A stretch of DNA of 16,937 bases from Gammaproteobacteria bacterium (GTDB lineage: Bacteria; Pseudomonadota; Gammaproteobacteria; Steroidobacterales; BM003). The translations under genes were made by a program, and so were the position numbers. The notes beneath the pieces were generated by a model. It worked only from the letters and a program-made list of their open reading frames with translations. It was not told the DNA's origin and ran no database searches. This document shows, in pieces, positions 14,093-16,937 of the stretch (positions are counted from its first letter, which is position 1; each line of letters begins with the position of its first letter). The stretch lies in the NCBI GenBank assembly GCA_026193125.1, contig JAPHSC010000210.1:1-16937 (forward strand), read 5' to 3'.

Positions 14093-15595
14093 ATGGCTGA
14101 GCAGTCCGCCGAAAGCAGAGAGCTTCTTGCGGCCGTAGATCTTGGTTCCAACAGTTTTCACCTGGTAGTTGCCCGCTTGAGCGATGGCCAACTGGTCGTG
14201 GTGGACCGATTGCGAGAGATGGTCAGGCTGGGCAGCGGGGTTGATGAAACGGGCCGGCTGAGCATGCCTGTGGCCAGCGCAGCGCTGGAATGCCTGGCAC
14301 GCTTCGGCCAGCGGCTGGCTGAGATTCCATCGGAAAATGTTCGGGCCGTGGGCACCAACGCCTTACGCCGGGCTCGCAACCGAAGTGAGTTCCTGCAGTC
14401 GGCCGAGCAGGCATTGGGCCATTCCATACAAGTCATTTCGGGTATCGAGGAAGCGCGCCTGGTTTATCTGGGTGTGGCGCAGTCGTTGCCACCAGATCCG
14501 GAGCGTCGACTGGTTCTGGACATCGGTGGTGGCAGCACCGAAATAATTCTGGGCGAAGGCATGAAAACCCTGGCGCTGGAGAGCCTGCACATGGGCTGCG
14601 TAAGTATGAGCGATCATTATTTCGCGCGCGGCCATGTATCGGCAGAGGCGTTCCACGAGGCTGAACTTGCCGCCAGTCTCGAGCTGCGTCCGGTGAAAAA
14701 CGCGTTCCGCCAATTGGGCTGGAAGAGTGTGGTGGGTGCCTCGGGCACCATTCGAGCGGTTGCCCACCTGTTGCAGGAACTGCGGGGCGATAGAGAGATT
14801 ACTCTGGCGGGTCTGGACGAGCTCAAGGCGATGTTGCTTGCCGAGGGCGGTGTCAGCGGGCCTCATTTTCATGGGCTGTCGGTGGAGCGTAGACCGGTAT
14901 TGCCAGGCGGTCTGGCGGTGTTGCGTCAACTGTTTGTCACCTTCGGTATCGAAAAGATGCGGGTTGCAGAAGGCGCGTTGCGGGAAGGTTTGCTGTATGA
15001 CCTGCTGGGCCGCCTGGCGCATGAAGATGCCCGCGAGCGCAGTGTCAGCAATATGCAAACGCGCTTCCATGTGGATCCACAACAGGCTGAGCGGGTGGAG
15101 ATGACCGCCCTGAGTCTATTGGACCTGGTTTCCGTTCAATGGGACCTGACCTCTACCCTGGCGCGACAGGTATTGTGCTGGGCCGCTCGATTGCACGAGG
15201 TGGGTCTGGACATCGCTCACTCCCAGTACCAGAAGCATGGTGCTTACCTGCTGGAGAATGCCGACATGCCGGGGTTTCCCAAGGAAGAGCAATATTTGCT
15301 GTCTGCGCTGGTGTGCAACCATCGCCGCAAATTGTATCCGGAGACTGTCATTCGACTTCCACCCGGCTGGCACCTGAAGACCTATCGATTGATCTTGCTA
15401 CTCAGGTTGGCGGTAGTGTTGCACCGCACGCGGGCCCCTGATGACGTGCCGATCTTGTCGGCCAGCGTCGCGGGAGAGACTCTGCACGTGCGTTTCCCCA
15501 CAGGCTGGCTGCAACAGCATCCGTTGACCCTTGCAGATCTGCGCCAGGAACAGACGCTGCTGAGGAAAAGCCCGGTAACGCTGGAGTTCTCCTGA
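14093..15595 (+). CDS. ppx: Exopolyphosphatase (Ppx/GppA family)
   Basis: This enzyme removes terminal phosphates from inorganic polyphosphate, and members of the family can also hydrolyse pppGpp. The 500 aa product has the actin/ASKHA fold motifs AAVDLGSNSFHLVVARL (13-29), GTNALRRARN, SGIEEARLVYLGV and phosphate-binding DIGGGSTEI (143-151), then VGASGTIRAV. The C-terminal HD-like domain (about 310-500) includes WAARLHEVGLDIAHSQYQKH with His368. Length and the HD domain fit proteobacterial Ppx/GppA; which of the two activities dominates cannot be read from sequence. The ATG follows an AGGGTGA ribosome site. It converges with anmK, with 8 bp between the stops. No ppk gene is present in the window. 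Confidence 0.92.
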   Translation: MAEQSAESRELLAAVDLGSNSFHLVVARLSDGQLVVVDRLREMVRLGSGVDETGRLSMPVASAALECLARFGQRLAEIPSENVRAVGTNALRRARNRSEFLQSAEQALGHSIQVISGIEEARLVYLGVAQSLPPDPERRLVLDIGGGSTEIILGEGMKTLALESLHMGCVSMSDHYFARGHVSAEAFHEAELAASLELRPVKNAFRQLGWKSVVGASGTIRAVAHLLQELRGDREITLAGLDELKAMLLAEGGVSGPHFHGLSVERRPVLPGGLAVLRQLFVTFGIEKMRVAEGALREGLLYDLLGRLAHEDARERSVSNMQTRFHVDPQQAERVEMTALSLLDLVSVQWDLTSTLARQVLCWAARLHEVGLDIAHSQYQKHGAYLLENADMPGFPKEEQYLLSALVCNHRRKLYPETVIRLPPGWHLKTYRLILLLRLAVVLHRTRAPDDVPILSASVAGETLHVRFPTGWLQQHPLTLADLRQEQTLLRKSPVTLEFS

Positions 15596-15603
15596 ACATG
15601 GGC

Positions 15604-16713
15604 TCAGGGGTGGTAGATGCCGCCCAGAACGGTGCTGCGGCTGGCGCCGGTAACCGATGGCAGATTTCCGGTAGCGCCTGAAAGCGTTCGAAAGGCCAGC
15701 CAGGCGAATGCGGCGCCCTCTACCCAGTCCGGATCCAGGCCCAGTTCCCCTGTCGAGCACACCTGGCTGTTCGGAAGCAGGGCGTCCAGGCGCTGAAGCA
15801 GTGCGCGGTTGTGGGCTCCGCCTCCGCAGACCGCCAACAACTCCGCTTGCGGCAAATGCTGCTGCATCGCGATCTGGATGCTATTGGCAGTAAACTCCAG
15901 AAGAGTCGCCTGCACGTCCCTGGCGCTAACCCGATGTGGCAGGCTCTGCAGCCTGCCTTCAAGCCAGGCCTCGTTGAACAGCTCACGCCCGGTGCTTTTT
16001 GGGGGTGTGCGCTTGATAAAAGGGTGCCCAAGCATGCTGTCCAGCAAATCCTGATCGATAACACCTCCCGCAGCCCACTCACCCTGGTGATCAAAATCCT
16101 GGCCCAGGTGGCGGTGACACCAGATGTCCATCAGGCAATTGCCCGGGCCGGTATCGAAACCGGTAACGTCTCCGTTCCGGTCAAGCAGGGTCAGGTTGGC
16201 AATTCCCCCAATGTTTAGAATGGCGCGTGAGGCTCCCTGTTTGCTGAACATGGCGGCGTGAAAAGCGGGTACCAGCGGCGCTCCCTGGCCGCCCAGTGCA
16301 ATGTCCTTGCGCCGGAAATCGGCAACGGTCAATACACCGGTTCGGGCTGCGATAATGTTGGGGTCGCCCGCCTGCCAGGTGAATGGCCTGTCTCCATCAG
16401 GGCTATGGAATACGGTCTGGCCGTGAGACCCAATGGCCCTGACCTCGGCGGGCGTCAGCTTGTTGCTTTGCATAAGTTCGCTGGCGGCATTGGCAAAGGC
16501 CTCGCCCAGCTCCCGGTCCAGTTCGCCCATATCCTTGAGCAGCACGGCTTCGCTGCGGGACATGATCCTGGCCAGCGCAGCGCGCAAGGTATTCGGAAGT
16601 GGCAGGCACAAAGCACCGGTTACTTCGATCCCGCCCTCGTCAATTCGGCACAGCACCGCATCGACACCGTCTGCGCTGGTGCCACTCATTAGCCCGATAT
16701 AGTAATTGTTCAC
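15604..16713 (-). CDS. anmK: Anhydro-N-acetylmuramic acid kinase AnmK
   Basis: AnmK cleaves and phosphorylates 1,6-anhydro-MurNAc to MurNAc-6-phosphate, recycling murein sugars. The 369 aa product is the normal length. It shows IGLMSGTSADGVDAV (6-20), AIGSHGQTVFHSP (94-104), GGQGAPLVPAFHA (141-153, containing the family catalytic-region pattern), NIGGIANLTLL (167-177), FDTGPGNCLMD (186-196) and VCGGGAHN near the C-terminus, the ATP-binding and sugar-kinase elements of the ASKHA fold. The GTG start at 16711-16713 has AAGG about 7-8 bases upstream. It follows the M23 endopeptidase gene by 11 bp on the same strand, so the two are probably cotranscribed. Confidence 0.96.
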   Translation of the reverse strand: MNNYYIGLMSGTSADGVDAVLCRIDEGGIEVTGALCLPLPNTLRAALARIMSRSEAVLLKDMGELDRELGEAFANAASELMQSNKLTPAEVRAIGSHGQTVFHSPDGDRPFTWQAGDPNIIAARTGVLTVADFRRKDIALGGQGAPLVPAFHAAMFSKQGASRAILNIGGIANLTLLDRNGDVTGFDTGPGNCLMDIWCHRHLGQDFDHQGEWAAGGVIDQDLLDSMLGHPFIKRTPPKSTGRELFNEAWLEGRLQSLPHRVSARDVQATLLEFTANSIQIAMQQHLPQAELLAVCGGGAHNRALLQRLDALLPNSQVCSTGELGLDPDWVEGAAFAWLAFRTLSGATGNLPSVTGASRSTVLGGIYHP

Positions 16714-16724
16714 TGCCCCGCCTT

Positions 16725-16937
16725 TTAGTCTGACGCCACGGCGGCCAGGCGTGTCTGCCGGACCATATCGAGCTGGCTCATCATGGCGTCCGCCTCGGCG
16801 AGAAAATCTTCGCGGTATTTGGCCGCCACTGGATTGGCCTGGGGCAACTTGACCGTGCGCGGGTTGCGGTGCACGCCATTGACCCTGTACTCGTAGTGAA
16901 GATGGGGGGCCGTGGCCAGGCCGGTTGCACCTACGTA
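16725..16937 (-). CDS. M23-family murein endopeptidase (C-terminal end; 5' part outside window)
   Basis: Only the last 70 residues are inside the window. They begin YVGATGLATAPHLHYEYRVN, the end of the peptidase M23 (LytM) domain with the HxH zinc and catalytic pair in PHLHYE. A tail follows with a helical segment (NPVAAKYREDFLAEADAMMS), ending in ASD and TAA at 16727-16725. Such enzymes cut peptide cross-links in peptidoglycan during growth, and the position directly upstream of anmK matches the MepM-like gene I recall from Pseudomonas-type genomes. The upstream LysM or OapA-type regions expected for MepM cannot be checked here. Confidence 0.88.
   Translation of the reverse strand, partial: YVGATGLATAPHLHYEYRVNGVHRNPRTVKLPQANPVAAKYREDFLAEADAMMSQLDMVRQTRLAAVASD

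Noticed and set aside
1..16937. CRISPR arrays, insertion sequences, phage genes, toxin-antitoxin or defence systems
   Set aside because: No repeat-spacer pattern, transposase, integrase or defence-type domain was seen; genes are mostly ordinary metabolic, transport and envelope functions.

Overview
The window looks like a piece of chromosome from a gammaproteobacterium. Supporting this are the fused chorismate mutase-prephenate dehydrogenase TyrA, RppH, ErpA, Ppx, a DUF6776-bactofilin-erpA block, and anmK beside an M23 peptidase gene, a neighbourhood I recall from Pseudomonas-like gammaproteobacteria. A marine oligotroph of the Halieaceae/Cellvibrionales type is my guess from GC-rich codon use and the vitamin B12 scavenging genes; the sequence alone cannot prove it. 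Genes are tightly packed. I see no rRNA or tRNA gene, insertion sequence, phage gene or CRISPR array.

Left part (1-6.6 kb): a vitamin B12 region. It holds the 3' part of btuF (+), a PduO-type cobalamin adenosyltransferase (-), and the TonB-dependent receptor btuB (-) behind a cobalamin riboswitch with its own recognisable promoter. A HisN-like phosphatase and a PhzF-family isomerase form a translationally coupled + strand pair. A BtuD-like ABC ATPase (-) follows, downstream of a TIP30-like NAD(P)-binding protein.

Middle part (6.6-11.7 kb): a divergent intergenic region that may hold an unrecognised 43-54 aa gene, a coniferyl-aldehyde-type aldehyde dehydrogenase (+), tyrA (+) overlapping a DUF484-like/GGDEF diguanylate cyclase (+), and the BtuC-like permease gene (-), whose stop codon shares a CTAG with the cyclase stop. 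Transport genes for one vitamin (btuF, btuB, btuD, btuC and the adenosyltransferase) are thus spread over about 11 kb between unrelated metabolic genes, with the riboswitch visible only in front of btuB.

Right part (11.7-16.9 kb): housekeeping and cell-envelope genes: rppH (RNA 5' pyrophosphohydrolase), a DUF6776 membrane coiled-coil protein, a bactofilin, erpA (Fe-S carrier) and an exopolyphosphatase on +, facing anmK (peptidoglycan recycling) and the end of an M23 endopeptidase gene on -.

Working together: BtuB carries B12 across the outer membrane, BtuF binds it in the periplasm, BtuC-BtuD moves it across the inner membrane, and the adenosyltransferase makes the coenzyme form. That form is also the usual ligand that shuts down btuB through the riboswitch. 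No wholly new system is evident. The most worthwhile leads are the dispersed B12 locus, the riboswitch expression platform, the small ORF at 6601-6765 and the tyrA-diguanylate cyclase coupling.
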